From CAZNLH01 sp964573995 (lineage in GTDB: Bacteria; Gemmatimonadota; CAZMKB01; CAZNLH01), in assembly GCA_964573995.1 (NCBI GenBank), contig CAZNLH010000001.1, positions 62,001 to 126,000 on the forward strand: 64,000 nucleotides of DNA. The letters are read 5' to 3'. Position numbers and translations under genes: made by a program. A model generated the notes under the pieces. The model saw only the letters and a program-made list of their open reading frames with translations, was not told the origin of the DNA and did not search any database. Within the stretch, counting starts at the first letter, position 1, and every line of letters starts with the position of its first letter. Positions 8,936 through 17,877 of this stretch are shown in pieces.

Positions 8936-10240
8936 ATGCATATCTGCATGGTGGGAACCGGATATGTGGGCCTTGTCAGTGGGGCCTGTTTTTCAGAGTT
9001 CGGCATAGACGTGATATGCGTCGATAAGGTAAAGGAAAAAATCGACCTCTTGAACGACGGCGTTATGCCGATATACGAACCGGGCCTCGATGCCATGATC
9101 CAGAAGAACGTCAAGGAGGGCCGTCTGAGTTTCACCACGGACCTGAAACAGGCCATAGAAAAGTGCCTGGTGATATTCGTATCGGTTGGAACACCGCCGA
9201 ATCCCGATGGATCTCCAAACCTAACGTTCGTCTGGGAAGTGGCTGAGGAGATCGCCCGTTCCATAAATGGTTACAAGGTGATTGTGAATAAGAGCACGGT
9301 GCCGGTCGGCACGGGAGAAAAGATGCGGGCCTTCATCGAGGAGAGGATGGATACGAAACACAAATTCAGTGTTGTTTCAAACCCCGAATTTCTCAGAGAG
9401 GGTTCTGCAATCGATGACTTTATGAGGCCCGATCGGGTGGTGATCGGGGCCGAAGACAGCGAGGCCATGGCAATCATGAAAGACCTTTACAGCCCGCTGT
9501 ATCTCGTTGAAACTCCCTTTGTGATCACGAGCGTCAAGAGCGCCGAACTCATCAAGTACGCGGCCAACTCATACCTCGCCATGCGTATTTCATACATCAA
9601 CGAGATTGCGAACATCTGCGAAAAAGTGGGCGCCGATGTCCATCAGGTTGCGATGGCGATGGGGCTCGACAACAGAATCGGAAAGAAGTTTCTCCACGCG
9701 GGCCCCGGTTACGGCGGCTCTTGTTTCCCAAAGGATACCAGGGCGTTTCTTCAACTGGCCAGGGACCATGGCTATGACTTCAAGGTGATGAAGGCGGTCG
9801 TCGAAGTGAACGAGGAACAGAAATTGAGGGCGATCGAAAAGATCAGTAAGTCCTTGGGGGAACTGAGCGGCAAGACCATAGGCATTCTCGGGCTCTCTTT
9901 CAAACCCAATACCGATGACATGCGGGAATCTCCGTCGATACCTATCATCACCCATCTGCTAAAGGAGGGTGCGCGCGTAAAGGTATATGACCCAGCGGCG
10001 ATGGAGGAGTCAAAGAAGTATATCAATGGGGAGAATGTACGTTACTGCAAGAGCGTGTATGAGGTGGCGAAAGGGAGCGATTCCCTCGCCTTCATAACCG
10101 AGTGGAACCAGTTCAGGAAGATCGATCTCGAGAAGATCAAGAGACTGCTGAAGCGGCCCGTTATCGTTGACCTGAGGAACATCTACGAACCCGAGGCCAT
10201 GCGTGAGATGGGCTTTGAATATACCGGGGTAGGGAGGTAA
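8936..10240 (+). CDS. ugd: UDP-glucose 6-dehydrogenase
   Basis: A 434-residue protein of full family length. The N-terminal NAD-binding fold is MHICMVGTGYVGLVSGACF, the central domain contains NPEFLREGSAI, and the catalytic cysteine is Cys263 in GPGYGGSCFPKDT. The C-terminal UDP-binding domain includes LGLSFKPNTDDMRESPS. It oxidises UDP-glucose to UDP-glucuronate with two NAD. The product feeds the epimerase at 6480 and the decarboxylase at 10244, only 3 bases downstream. ATG 8936 is preceded by AGGAAGGAG. Confidence 0.97.
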   Translation: MHICMVGTGYVGLVSGACFSEFGIDVICVDKVKEKIDLLNDGVMPIYEPGLDAMIQKNVKEGRLSFTTDLKQAIEKCLVIFVSVGTPPNPDGSPNLTFVWEVAEEIARSINGYKVIVNKSTVPVGTGEKMRAFIEERMDTKHKFSVVSNPEFLREGSAIDDFMRPDRVVIGAEDSEAMAIMKDLYSPLYLVETPFVITSVKSAELIKYAANSYLAMRISYINEIANICEKVGADVHQVAMAMGLDNRIGKKFLHAGPGYGGSCFPKDTRAFLQLARDHGYDFKVMKAVVEVNEEQKLRAIEKISKSLGELSGKTIGILGLSFKPNTDDMRESPSIPIITHLLKEGARVKVYDPAAMEESKKYINGENVRYCKSVYEVAKGSDSLAFITEWNQFRKIDLEKIKRLLKRPVIVDLRNIYEPEAMREMGFEYTGVGR

Positions 10241-10243
10241 GAG

Positions 10244-11182
10244 ATGAGGACATTGATTACCGGGGGTGCCGGGTTTATCGGCTCTTACCTCTGTGATTAC
10301 CTCTTGGAAGAGGGCCACGAGGTGATCTGCCTGGACAACCTCTCAACGGGCTCGGTCGATAACGTGGCCCACCTGATCGGGCGCGAAAATTTTCTCTTCA
10401 TCAAGCACGATGTGACGAACTTCCTCCACGTCGAAGGTGATCTTGACTATGTCCTTCACTTTGCCAGCCCGGCAAGCCCGATGGATTACCTCGATCTTCC
10501 TATTCAGACGCTGAAGGTGGGTTCCATGGGAACGCACAAGACTCTTGGGCTGGCCAAGGAAAAGGGAGCGACGTTCCTCCTCGCATCGACTTCGGAGGTC
10601 TATGGCGATCCATTAGTTCATCCGCAGCGGGAAGATTATTGGGGAAACGTCAATCCGGTTGGGCCGAGGGGTGTTTACGACGAGGCGAAACGCTTCGCCG
10701 AGGCCCTGACAATGGCCTATCACCGATATCACGGCGTGGATACGAGGATAGTCAGGATCTTCAATACCTACGGCCCAAGGATGAGGCTTGATGATGGGAG
10801 GGCCCTCCCGACATTCATGTACCAGGCGCTGGCCGGCAGGGATCTTACGGTGTTCGGAGACGGAAGGCAAACGAGGAGTTTCACGTACATAGAGGATCAG
10901 GTCAGGGGTATTCATAAGTTAATGCTATCAGGTATCTCTGACCCGGTGAATATCGGTAACCCCTCGGAGGTCACCATACTCGAACTCGCGGAGAAGGTAA
11001 TAGATATAACGGGTTGTAAGGGGAAGATAGTCTTTGAGCCCCTTCCTCAGGATGACCCAAAAGTCAGGCAACCTGATATCTCGAAGGCAAAGAGGGAACT
11101 CCGCTGGGAGGCCGAGGTCAATCTCGATGAGGGGCTTGAGAAGACAATGGCCGATTTCAAGAAGCGATTGAAATTGATGTAG
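10244..11182 (+). CDS. UDP-glucuronate decarboxylase (UDP-xylose synthase)
   Basis: A 312-residue extended SDR. It has TGGAGFIG at the N-terminus, [25 protein letters not shown] and the block [19 protein letters not shown], with catalytic Tyr145/Lys149. These blocks are diagnostic of UDP-glucuronate decarboxylases as opposed to 4,6-dehydratases. It converts UDP-glucuronate to UDP-xylose plus CO2. Coupled with ugd three bases upstream, it implies xylose (or arabinose derived from it) in the exported polysaccharide. ATG 10244 is preceded by AGGGAGGTAAG. Confidence 0.95.
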   Translation: MRTLITGGAGFIGSYLCDYLLEEGHEVICLDNLSTGSVDNVAHLIGRENFLFIKHDVTNFLHVEGDLDYVLHFASPASPMDYLDLPIQTLKVGSMGTHKTLGLAKEKGATFLLASTSEVYGDPLVHPQREDYWGNVNPVGPRGVYDEAKRFAEALTMAYHRYHGVDTRIVRIFNTYGPRMRLDDGRALPTFMYQALAGRDLTVFGDGRQTRSFTYIEDQVRGIHKLMLSGISDPVNIGNPSEVTILELAEKVIDITGCKGKIVFEPLPQDDPKVRQPDISKAKRELRWEAEVNLDEGLEKTMADFKKRLKLM

Positions 11183-11215
11183 TCGCTCCTGCGTTTCCTA
11201 TCGGATACAGGGGTA

Positions 11216-11232
11216 GATTCCGAATCGGAATC
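11216..11232 (+). repeat. 17-bp palindrome upstream of the sulfatase-like gene
   Basis: GATTCCGA-A-TCGGAATC is a perfect inverted repeat with a one-base centre, in the short gap between the UDP-xylose synthase gene and the sulfatase-like gene. It has no T-run, so it is not a clear terminator. It could be an operator or an mRNA-processing site; no partner copy was seen. Confidence 0.35.
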
Positions 11233-11270
11233 GATCGGGTTGTTTTCTCCAGGTTGTGAAGGTGAGGGAA

Positions 11271-13163
11271 ATGCTTAAGAGGCTGATCAGTGTCCTGGCG
11301 TCGGGCATCACCGCCGGGATAGCGATCGGGATCGTGAGGGGCATAATACATGTCCTGAGCAATCACTATATTGAGCAAAGGCTCTTCTACATTGCACTCG
11401 ATTCGGTGCAGGGGATACTCCTGAACTCGGTGCTGATTCTCGTCCTTCTCTTCCTCCTGACCTATATCGTATATTCAGCGGTCGTCCGGCTTGCACATAG
11501 AAACGAACGCTGGAGAACGTGGACGAGTGGGACGGTGATTCCCCTGATATTTCTTTCCATTTGGCTCTACAGTGGATACCATCTTAACAAACTGGCTGAC
11601 TTCCCTGCATTTTGGAGTACTGAAGCCTTCTTCCTCAATGGGTGTCTCACCCTGGCCTTGGCGGGGGCGGCCTTTCTCGCCTACCGGTACCGGGCAAGGA
11701 TTCCGCTTCCACGGATTTGGTCCATCAACCGCCGAGAGGTGTTGATATCGGTCGGACTGGTTGTTGCCATCATGATAGGTAGGCTTGTGGCATACCGGCC
11801 AGCGGACGGTGAAGATATGAACATAATCCTGATAACGATAGACACCCTCAGGTCGGACCATCTCGGTTGTTACGGCTATGAAAGGGATACATCACCTGCG
11901 ATTGATCGGCTTGCGGAGGATGGTGTCCTGTTCAAGCAGGCCGTCGTTCAGTGGCCGAAGACCAGCCCCAGCTTTGCCTCTATGATGACCAGTACTTATG
12001 GACACCAGAACGGAGTCACCGCTGTTAGACAGAGGCTTGGGGATTTCAACACCACAATTGCCGAGGTATTGCGTAATTCTGGTTACCTGACCGCTGGGAT
12101 CATAAGCAACGGCAATCTGGCCGTAGAGTTCAATTTCAACCAGGGGTTCGAAACCTATGAGGAGCCATGGACCGAGCCGGGAGTGGGCAATGGAGACAAG
12201 GATGGCTGTGACGCAAGGGAGATCACGAACCACGCCGTCGAGTGGCTCGACAAGAACGGCGGGAAAGAAAAATTCTTCCTGTGGGTCCATTATATCGACC
12301 CCCACGCGAGGTATACCCCACCTCCGCCGTATGACACGCTCTTCGTGAATGAATCCTATGTAGACGACAAAGATGACCGGTTGCCCCTGAATGAAGGATT
12401 GAATGAAGATATGGGTGGAATCCCTGGACGGTCTCGATTGGGGGACCATGACCGCCTTGGATATTACATCTCTCAATATGACGGTGAGATTCGCTATATG
12501 GACGATCAGGTTGGTCGACTCATAAGACACATCCGGGACTTAGACATGTGGGACAACCTCCTGATCATACTCACAGCCGATCACGGGGAGAGCCTGGGAG
12601 AGCACAACTACTACTTCGAGCACGGCCGTTTTCCGTACGACCCCTGCGCAAGGGTCCCGCTTATCGTCTCTGGTGGAATCGTTACCCGGCATGGTGTGCA
12701 GGTCGGTGACCCGGTGGCAATAATGGATATCTACCCAACGATACTCGACTATACGGGCATTCATGGAACGGGTTCGGAAATGGGAAGGAGCCTGAGGGGG
12801 TCCATAGAGGGCAACGCCAGCCCTGGGCACAGGTATATCTTCATGGAATCGGGATACGAGAGGGATTACCAGAAGACCATTCGAAACGGTCGCTGGAAAT
12901 TGATCTATATCCCGGATACAAAGACCCAGCGGATCATGAACAGCACGGAATTCGCCCTGTACGACCTTTCGAAAGATCCTGGTGAGACTAAGAACCTTAT
13001 TGAAGATAGGATGGATGTTGCTGAAGAGATGAAGTCGGATTTATTCCGCTGGATGTCTGATACCGGCTCTCTCAATGGTGTAAATAATGCTGATCATCAT
13101 GGCAGGGTGGCGGTGGATAAGGAGACGGAAGCGCATTTGAGGGCGCTTGGTTATGTGCAGTGA
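11271..13163 (+). CDS. Membrane-anchored sulfatase / phosphoethanolamine-transferase-like hydrolase
   Basis: About 630 residues from ATG 11271, with AGGTGAGGG just upstream (GTG 11256 is an alternative). Four or five N-terminal membrane helices (to about residue 180) precede an alkaline-phosphatase-superfamily domain. That domain begins NIILITIDTLRSDHLGCYGY and includes TADHGESLGEHNYYFEHG. The position of the sulfatase formylglycine cysteine/serine motif (C/S-x-P-x-R) reads T-S-P-S-F, with Thr231. The classical sulfatase maturation motif is therefore absent, and a threonine nucleophile as in LtaS or EptA-like transferases is possible. It probably acts on the periplasmic side on a glycan or lipid-linked intermediate. 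Confidence 0.8.
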   Translation: MLKRLISVLASGITAGIAIGIVRGIIHVLSNHYIEQRLFYIALDSVQGILLNSVLILVLLFLLTYIVYSAVVRLAHRNERWRTWTSGTVIPLIFLSIWLYSGYHLNKLADFPAFWSTEAFFLNGCLTLALAGAAFLAYRYRARIPLPRIWSINRREVLISVGLVVAIMIGRLVAYRPADGEDMNIILITIDTLRSDHLGCYGYERDTSPAIDRLAEDGVLFKQAVVQWPKTSPSFASMMTSTYGHQNGVTAVRQRLGDFNTTIAEVLRNSGYLTAGIISNGNLAVEFNFNQGFETYEEPWTEPGVGNGDKDGCDAREITNHAVEWLDKNGGKEKFFLWVHYIDPHARYTPPPPYDTLFVNESYVDDKDDRLPLNEGLNEDMGGIPGRSRLGDHDRLGYYISQYDGEIRYMDDQVGRLIRHIRDLDMWDNLLIILTADHGESLGEHNYYFEHGRFPYDPCARVPLIVSGGIVTRHGVQVGDPVAIMDIYPTILDYTGIHGTGSEMGRSLRGSIEGNASPGHRYIFMESGYERDYQKTIRNGRWKLIYIPDTKTQRIMNSTEFALYDLSKDPGETKNLIEDRMDVAEEMKSDLFRWMSDTGSLNGVNNADHHGRVAVDKETEAHLRALGYVQ

Positions 13164-13205
13164 AGGCCTCAATAACGGGCTGATCGGATAAGGGGAGACC
13201 TTGTG

Positions 13206-13979
13206 ATGGAGACACGGGCGAGCAGGGATGCCATCGAGATCCAGAAAGAATTGTTCAAGGGCAACAAGTCTTCCGTGGCCAAGTACATGGAACTCGTCGT
13301 AGGAAAGCGGAGTTGGCCGGCGCTGATGAAGTACGAGTTGATACTGCTGATCTGTTCGTGGGTTCCCGGGGCACTCGGCCTGTTCCTTAGGGGGCTCCTC
13401 TATCCGACCATCCTGGGAAAGGTTGGCAGGGGGGTACACTTCGGTGCCAATATCGTATTGCGTTCTCCGCACAAGGTCTTCATTGGGAATAATGTCGTGA
13501 TAGATGACAATTGTGTCTTGGATGCCAAGGGGATCGATAACGAAGGGATCACCATAGGCAGCGGTGTCTTCATAGGTAGAAATACCATACTGAGTTGTAA
13601 GAACGGGGACATCATACTTGGGGATGGCGTGAACATAGGGTTCAATTGCGAGATCTTCTCCGCCAGCCGCGTCGTCCTCGGTGACAACATCCTGCTCGCG
13701 GCTTATGTGTACCTGATCGGGGGGGACCACGATTTCAGCCGGACGGATGTTCCGGTAATTCAGCAGGGCAGGGGGTCGAAGGGCATCCAACTGCTGGATA
13801 ACGTGTGGTTGGGAGCGGGGGCCAAGGTACTTGACGGCAGTACAATCGGCAGGGATGCAATTATAGGTACGGCTGCCGTTGTAAGGGGAGATATCCCTGA
13901 TTATTCCATCGCGGTGGGGATACCCGCGCGTGTCGTCAGGAAAAGGGTTGAGGTGGAGGCCGCACGTGAAGGCGCTTGA
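13206..13979 (+). CDS. Left-handed beta-helix acyltransferase
   Basis: About 257 residues (ATG 13206 or the adjacent GTG 13203; GGGGAG upstream). An N-terminal helical stretch with two hydrophobic segments is followed from about residue 75 by hexapeptide repeats such as FIGNNVVIDDNCVLDAKG, VFIGRNTILSC and IILGDGVNIGFNC. The C-terminus is AIIGTAAVVRGDIPDYSIAVGIPARVVRKR, the usual end of WcaF/serine-acetyltransferase-like enzymes. The loop GGDHDFS supplies the expected active-site histidine. It probably O-acetylates a sugar of the repeat unit; the acyl donor and acceptor cannot be told from sequence. Confidence 0.88.
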   Translation: METRASRDAIEIQKELFKGNKSSVAKYMELVVGKRSWPALMKYELILLICSWVPGALGLFLRGLLYPTILGKVGRGVHFGANIVLRSPHKVFIGNNVVIDDNCVLDAKGIDNEGITIGSGVFIGRNTILSCKNGDIILGDGVNIGFNCEIFSASRVVLGDNILLAAYVYLIGGDHDFSRTDVPVIQQGRGSKGIQLLDNVWLGAGAKVLDGSTIGRDAIIGTAAVVRGDIPDYSIAVGIPARVVRKRVEVEAAREGA

Positions 13980-14056
13980 AATCCTGATGAAAGCGCCGGG
14001 TACATCCTTTGCCGATGGTAGAGGAATCCTCTCTCCGGGGGCTCTCGATTGAGTTG

Positions 14057-14076
14057 ATCCTGGCATTTGCCAGGAT
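14057..14076 (+). repeat. Perfect 9-bp-arm inverted repeat in a 226-base non-coding gap
   Basis: ATCCTGGCA-TT-TGCCAGGAT lies in the gap 13980-14205 between the acyltransferase and hydrolase genes. The rest of the gap holds no convincing gene. A start-less frame ending at 14160 would read as a hydrophobic peptide (about AYILLPLLFKVFDD), possibly a remnant. There is no T-run after the repeat. Confidence 0.4.
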
Positions 14077-14205
14077 ACGGCATGCTTGGTTGTGGCGTAT
14101 ATCTTGCTGCCCCTTCTCTTCAAGGTCTTTGACGATGTGGAAATGGAGCCCATGCGTTGACACACCGGTCGCTATTAGCCGGCTTCATGGTTTGAGGTGC
14201 GTTTG

Positions 14206-14841
14206 ATGCCTTCACCCGTGGGACATGCGTTGAGCGGCCTGGTTGCAGGTCTGGCTGTCTCGCAAAGGAAAAAGAAGGTATGCAGGATCATGCTCGGTTT
14301 CGTGTTCCTGACCGTCTTACCGGACTTCGATTTTCTTCCCGGCTGGCTGGCAGGCCAGCCGAACCTCTTTCATCGAGGATTTAGCCACAGTCTCCTGATG
14401 GCCGTCATCATCGGAGTAACGGTAGGCCTGGTAGTAAAGGCGTCGGGGAGAGGGAAATTTATGCCCTCGGCGGTCGCCGGATTTTCCCTGTACGCATTGC
14501 ACATCGTCCTTGACCTCTTCTCGGTGGACCACAGTGTCCCGAGGGGGTTTCAGGTCCTGTGGCCGTTCGACTCCGGGTACTATATTGCGCCTTATGGGCT
14601 CTTTTTAGATATCACACGTTCGCCGACCGGAGATGGATTCTTTCAAAGCCTCTTTAATTCAAATAATTACAGGGCGATTATAAATGAAGTGGTCGTTTTC
14701 CTGCCTGCCCTGCTGATGTTGTGGGGATTGAGGGGGAGGATGGATAGAATATCAGGTTCACTTTACAAGGCCGACACCTGCCGGGACCATCGAGGTGAGG
14801 GGATTGGCACTATCGCAGGCCTGAGAGGGATCAAGGGGTAG
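14206..14841 (+). CDS. Membrane-bound metal-dependent hydrolase (YdjM/DUF457-like)
   Basis: About 211 residues from ATG 14206, with GAGG 8 bases upstream (GTG 14197 alternative). It has the family's histidine/aspartate pattern: GHALSG near the N-terminus, VLPDFDFLPG, FHRGFSHSLL and LHIVLDLFSVD, spread between four or five hydrophobic helices. Such proteins are found in inner membranes, often beside polysaccharide genes; the substrate is unknown. It ends two bases before the first GT2 gene. Confidence 0.8.
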   Translation: MPSPVGHALSGLVAGLAVSQRKKKVCRIMLGFVFLTVLPDFDFLPGWLAGQPNLFHRGFSHSLLMAVIIGVTVGLVVKASGRGKFMPSAVAGFSLYALHIVLDLFSVDHSVPRGFQVLWPFDSGYYIAPYGLFLDITRSPTGDGFFQSLFNSNNYRAIINEVVVFLPALLMLWGLRGRMDRISGSLYKADTCRDHRGEGIGTIAGLRGIKG

Positions 14842-14843
14842 AG

Positions 14844-15782
14844 ATGGATTATTCAATCGTCATTCCACTGTATAACGAAGAGGAGAGTATAGACATATTG
14901 TACGAGGAGATCCGCGCGGTGATGGATGGGATGGATGGCGAATACGAGGCCATCTTTATTGATGATGGGAGCCGAGATGGGACATTCGCCCGGCTTTGTG
15001 ACGTTTCAGCCCGTGATCCCAACGTGGTCGTTATCAAGTTCAGGGGAAACTTCGGCCAGTCTGCTGCCATGGCGGCTGGTTTCGAGCGTGCACGCGGGGA
15101 GGTCATAGTCTCGTTGGACGGAGACCTGCAAAACGATCCGCGGGATATACCCATGGTCATCAAGAAACTCCGGGAGGGGTATGACGTAGTGAGCGGGTGG
15201 CGCAAGGAGCGTAAGGATAAGGTGCTCCTGCGAAAGATACCCTCCAGGATAGCAAACAAGATCATCTGCCACGTGACCGGGGTGAAACTGCATGACACCG
15301 GTTGCTCCCTCAAGGCCTATCGCAGGGAGATCATAGAGGGGATCAGCCTTTACGGGGAGTTACACCGTTTCATTCCCGCGTTGGCACGCATGAATGGGGC
15401 CACCATAGAGGAGTTGGCGGTCAATCACAGGGAGAGACGGTACGGAAAGTCCAAGTACAACCTCACACGCACGTTCAAGGTATTGATGGACATCTCCACG
15501 TTGAACCTCTTTCTCAAGTATCTCCACAGGCCTCAAGTGTATTTCGGGGCTACAGGGCTCGCTCTGATAGTGACGGGGCTCGTCACCTGTCTCTGGCTCC
15601 TTTTCAATCGGTTGACCATCGGGAGTAACCCGTCGGATGAAAACATCGTCCTGACCATGACCTTCCTCCTGATGGTAACCGGCTTTCAGTTCATCCTGTA
15701 TGGCCTGTTGTCAAGACTTATAGTCCACACGGGCCCGGCAGATCCGCATGTGTCCCCGATCAGGCCCGGCGAGAGACATTAA
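14844..15782 (+). CDS. GT2 glycosyltransferase, polyprenyl-phosphate type (ArnC/GtrB-like)
   Basis: A 312-residue protein. The GT-A domain has IPLYNEEESI, IDDGSRDGT and the metal-binding Asp92-Gly93-Asp94 in SLDGDLQNDP. The acceptor-side block RRYGKSKYNL is followed by two C-terminal membrane helices. ArnC/GtrB/DPM-type enzymes move a sugar from a nucleotide donor to polyprenyl phosphate on the cytoplasmic face, giving a donor for GT-C enzymes. Two such membrane proteins are encoded downstream (21589 and 23568). The next gene is a paralogue that has lost the DXD motif. Confidence 0.92.
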   Translation: MDYSIVIPLYNEEESIDILYEEIRAVMDGMDGEYEAIFIDDGSRDGTFARLCDVSARDPNVVVIKFRGNFGQSAAMAAGFERARGEVIVSLDGDLQNDPRDIPMVIKKLREGYDVVSGWRKERKDKVLLRKIPSRIANKIICHVTGVKLHDTGCSLKAYRREIIEGISLYGELHRFIPALARMNGATIEELAVNHRERRYGKSKYNLTRTFKVLMDISTLNLFLKYLHRPQVYFGATGLALIVTGLVTCLWLLFNRLTIGSNPSDENIVLTMTFLLMVTGFQFILYGLLSRLIVHTGPADPHVSPIRPGERH

Positions 15783-15797
15783 GGGGGGATCTTTATC

Positions 15798-16817
15798 ATG
15801 CAGAAGACGACCGAGCAAGCGTTAACCCAGGACCTGGAGTGGCGGAGGGAAGAGGGGATGCTGGACCGGAAGGTGAAATTATCCGCAATAGTCGCCGTTT
15901 CAGAGCGGGTGGAGGGGATCGAGGAGATCCATAGCAGGCTGAAGTCGTTCCTTGATGCGAGGGGAGAGCCCTATGAATTGATATTCGTGGACAACGGAGT
16001 CGGAGGAGATGCCGTCGAATGGCTTGAGGGGCAATGTTCACGGGAAAGCGGGATCAAGATCATACGCTTCAGGACGGCATTCTCCGAGGCTTCTGCCCTC
16101 GACGCCGGTTTCAAGGCATCATCTGGCGAGGTCATAGTTTATTTGACTACAAGGGTCAGGATCGATCCATCGGGGCTGTCGAGCCTGGTAGATAAGCTTG
16201 GCAAAGAGACCGATATGGTGGTGGGCTGGAGGTGCCCAAGATCGGATTCAAGGTTGAACCGTTGGGTCTCCCGAGTCTTTAACCGGATCATATCATCACT
16301 TGGCGGGCTGAAACTGCATGATATCAACAGCGGCGTCTTTGTCTCGAGGAAGGAGGTCCTGCGTGATGTCCTCCTGTACGGTGACCTGGACAAGTTCCTA
16401 CCCTTCATGGCCTTCAAGCAGGGTTACCGGGTGAAGGAGGAGAAGATTCGTCAACTTCCGGGGAAGTTCCGGATATCATTCTACTTGAAGGAATATTTTG
16501 TCAGGCTGCTTGATATCATAACTATAATCTTCCTTACGAATTACTCGAAGAAACCGATCCACTTCCTCGGCTTTCTCGGCATGCTCTTCTCTCTTGGCGG
16601 AGGATTGTTGAGCCTGTACCTGTTCATCTACCGGATAACCGGGCAGGGCCCGATCGCGGGAAGGCCCCTCCTGTTACTGGGGATACTCCTGTTTGTCATC
16701 GGCATCCAGATGATCGCGATAGGCCTCATCGGTGAGATGATGATATATATCCACGCGAGCGAGATCAGGGAATATAACATCGAATCTGTCATCCAGGGCG
16801 GAGAGGAAAAAAGATGA
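15798..16817 (+). CDS. Degenerate GT2 paralogue lacking the DXD motif
   Basis: A 339-residue protein alignable with the preceding GT2 along its whole length, including LKLHD and the two C-terminal membrane helices. The catalytic landmarks are changed. IDDGSRDGT becomes VDNGVGGDA, and the metal-binding D-G-D is replaced by Thr117-Thr118-Arg119 (VIVYLTTRVRIDP). The reading frame is intact and the rest of the fold is conserved, which argues for selection rather than decay. It may be an inactive subunit of the neighbouring enzyme or an enzyme with altered chemistry. Its stop overlaps the next start (ATGA). Confidence 0.82.
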   Translation: MQKTTEQALTQDLEWRREEGMLDRKVKLSAIVAVSERVEGIEEIHSRLKSFLDARGEPYELIFVDNGVGGDAVEWLEGQCSRESGIKIIRFRTAFSEASALDAGFKASSGEVIVYLTTRVRIDPSGLSSLVDKLGKETDMVVGWRCPRSDSRLNRWVSRVFNRIISSLGGLKLHDINSGVFVSRKEVLRDVLLYGDLDKFLPFMAFKQGYRVKEEKIRQLPGKFRISFYLKEYFVRLLDIITIIFLTNYSKKPIHFLGFLGMLFSLGGGLLSLYLFIYRITGQGPIAGRPLLLLGILLFVIGIQMIAIGLIGEMMIYIHASEIREYNIESVIQGGEEKR

Positions 16818-17851
16818 AACTGATCATTCAGATCCCTTGCTACAACGAGGAGAAGACACTGGGGATGACGCTGGACGATCTTCCGGGGGAGATTCACGGC
16901 ATCGATCAGATCGAGACCCTGGTGATTGATGATGGGAGTACGGATCAGACGATTAAGGTCGCTAGGGAACATGGGGTTGATCACATCGTTCACCTGACCA
17001 ACAACAAGGGGCTGGCCACCGGATTCGTGGTGGGACTCGATTCCGCGCTCAAACTGGGGGCCGATATCATTGTAAACACTGATGGTGATAACCAATACTT
17101 TGGCAAGGACATTCCCAAGTTAGTGCAACCAATACTCGAGGGAAAGGCGGACATTGTAATCGGCGCCAGGGACATCGATGAGATCGAGCATTTTTCTTTT
17201 CTTAAAAAGAAACTCCAGAAAGTCGGAAGTTGGGTGGTCAGGCACATTTCATACACGGATGTCTCCGATACCACGAGCGGTTTCAGGGCCTTCAGCCGGG
17301 AAGCCGCAATACAGTTGAATGTCGTCTCCGAATTCACCTATACACTTGAGACACTCATCCAGGCAGGAAAGAAGAATATCCCGATCCAGAGTGTCCCCAT
17401 CAGGACCAACAGGAAGACCAGGGATTCGCACCTCTTCTCGAGCATGTGGCGGTACATATATCGTTCGGTGTCGACTCTAATACGAATCTATACGATGTAC
17501 AGGCCGCTCAGGGCCTTCTCTTATATCGGCGGTACGGTCTTTCTGGCAGGCCTGGGAGTCGGCCTGCGTTTCATATATTTCTTCTCGATAGGAGACGGGG
17601 CCGGGCACGTCCAGTCCTTGATCCTTTCGGCCGTTCTCCTCATCGTTGGTTTTCAACTCGTAATGATAGGGCTCGTGGCGGATACGATCTCGGCGAATCG
17701 ACGCCTTATAGAGGACTCACTCTACAGGATCCGCAAGATGGAACTGACTGGTGGAGCGGGCATGAGGGGACATGGTGCGGAGGCCACGGATTCAGGTGAA
17801 TCGTCCTTGGGGGAGATTGGAGTTGAAGAAAAAAGTTGCTGGAAGAGTTAA
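16814..17851 (+). CDS. GT2 glycosyltransferase (dolichyl-phosphate-mannose-synthase-like)
   Basis: A 345-residue protein. It has IQIPCYNEEKTL, VIDDGSTDQT, NNKGLATGF and the metal site NTDGDNQY, then TSGFRAFSR. Two C-terminal membrane helices end near residue 300 and are followed by a charged tail. Unlike its upstream neighbour the DXD is intact. ATG 16814 overlaps the upstream stop by 4 bases, so the three GT2 genes 14844-17851 look translationally coupled. It probably adds a sugar to a polyprenyl carrier or to the growing repeat unit. Confidence 0.9.
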   Translation: MKLIIQIPCYNEEKTLGMTLDDLPGEIHGIDQIETLVIDDGSTDQTIKVAREHGVDHIVHLTNNKGLATGFVVGLDSALKLGADIIVNTDGDNQYFGKDIPKLVQPILEGKADIVIGARDIDEIEHFSFLKKKLQKVGSWVVRHISYTDVSDTTSGFRAFSREAAIQLNVVSEFTYTLETLIQAGKKNIPIQSVPIRTNRKTRDSHLFSSMWRYIYRSVSTLIRIYTMYRPLRAFSYIGGTVFLAGLGVGLRFIYFFSIGDGAGHVQSLILSAVLLIVGFQLVMIGLVADTISANRRLIEDSLYRIRKMELTGGAGMRGHGAEATDSGESSLGEIGVEEKSCWKS

Positions 17852-17877
17852 GGGCGGCGGATTCCCTGGAGGAGGCG

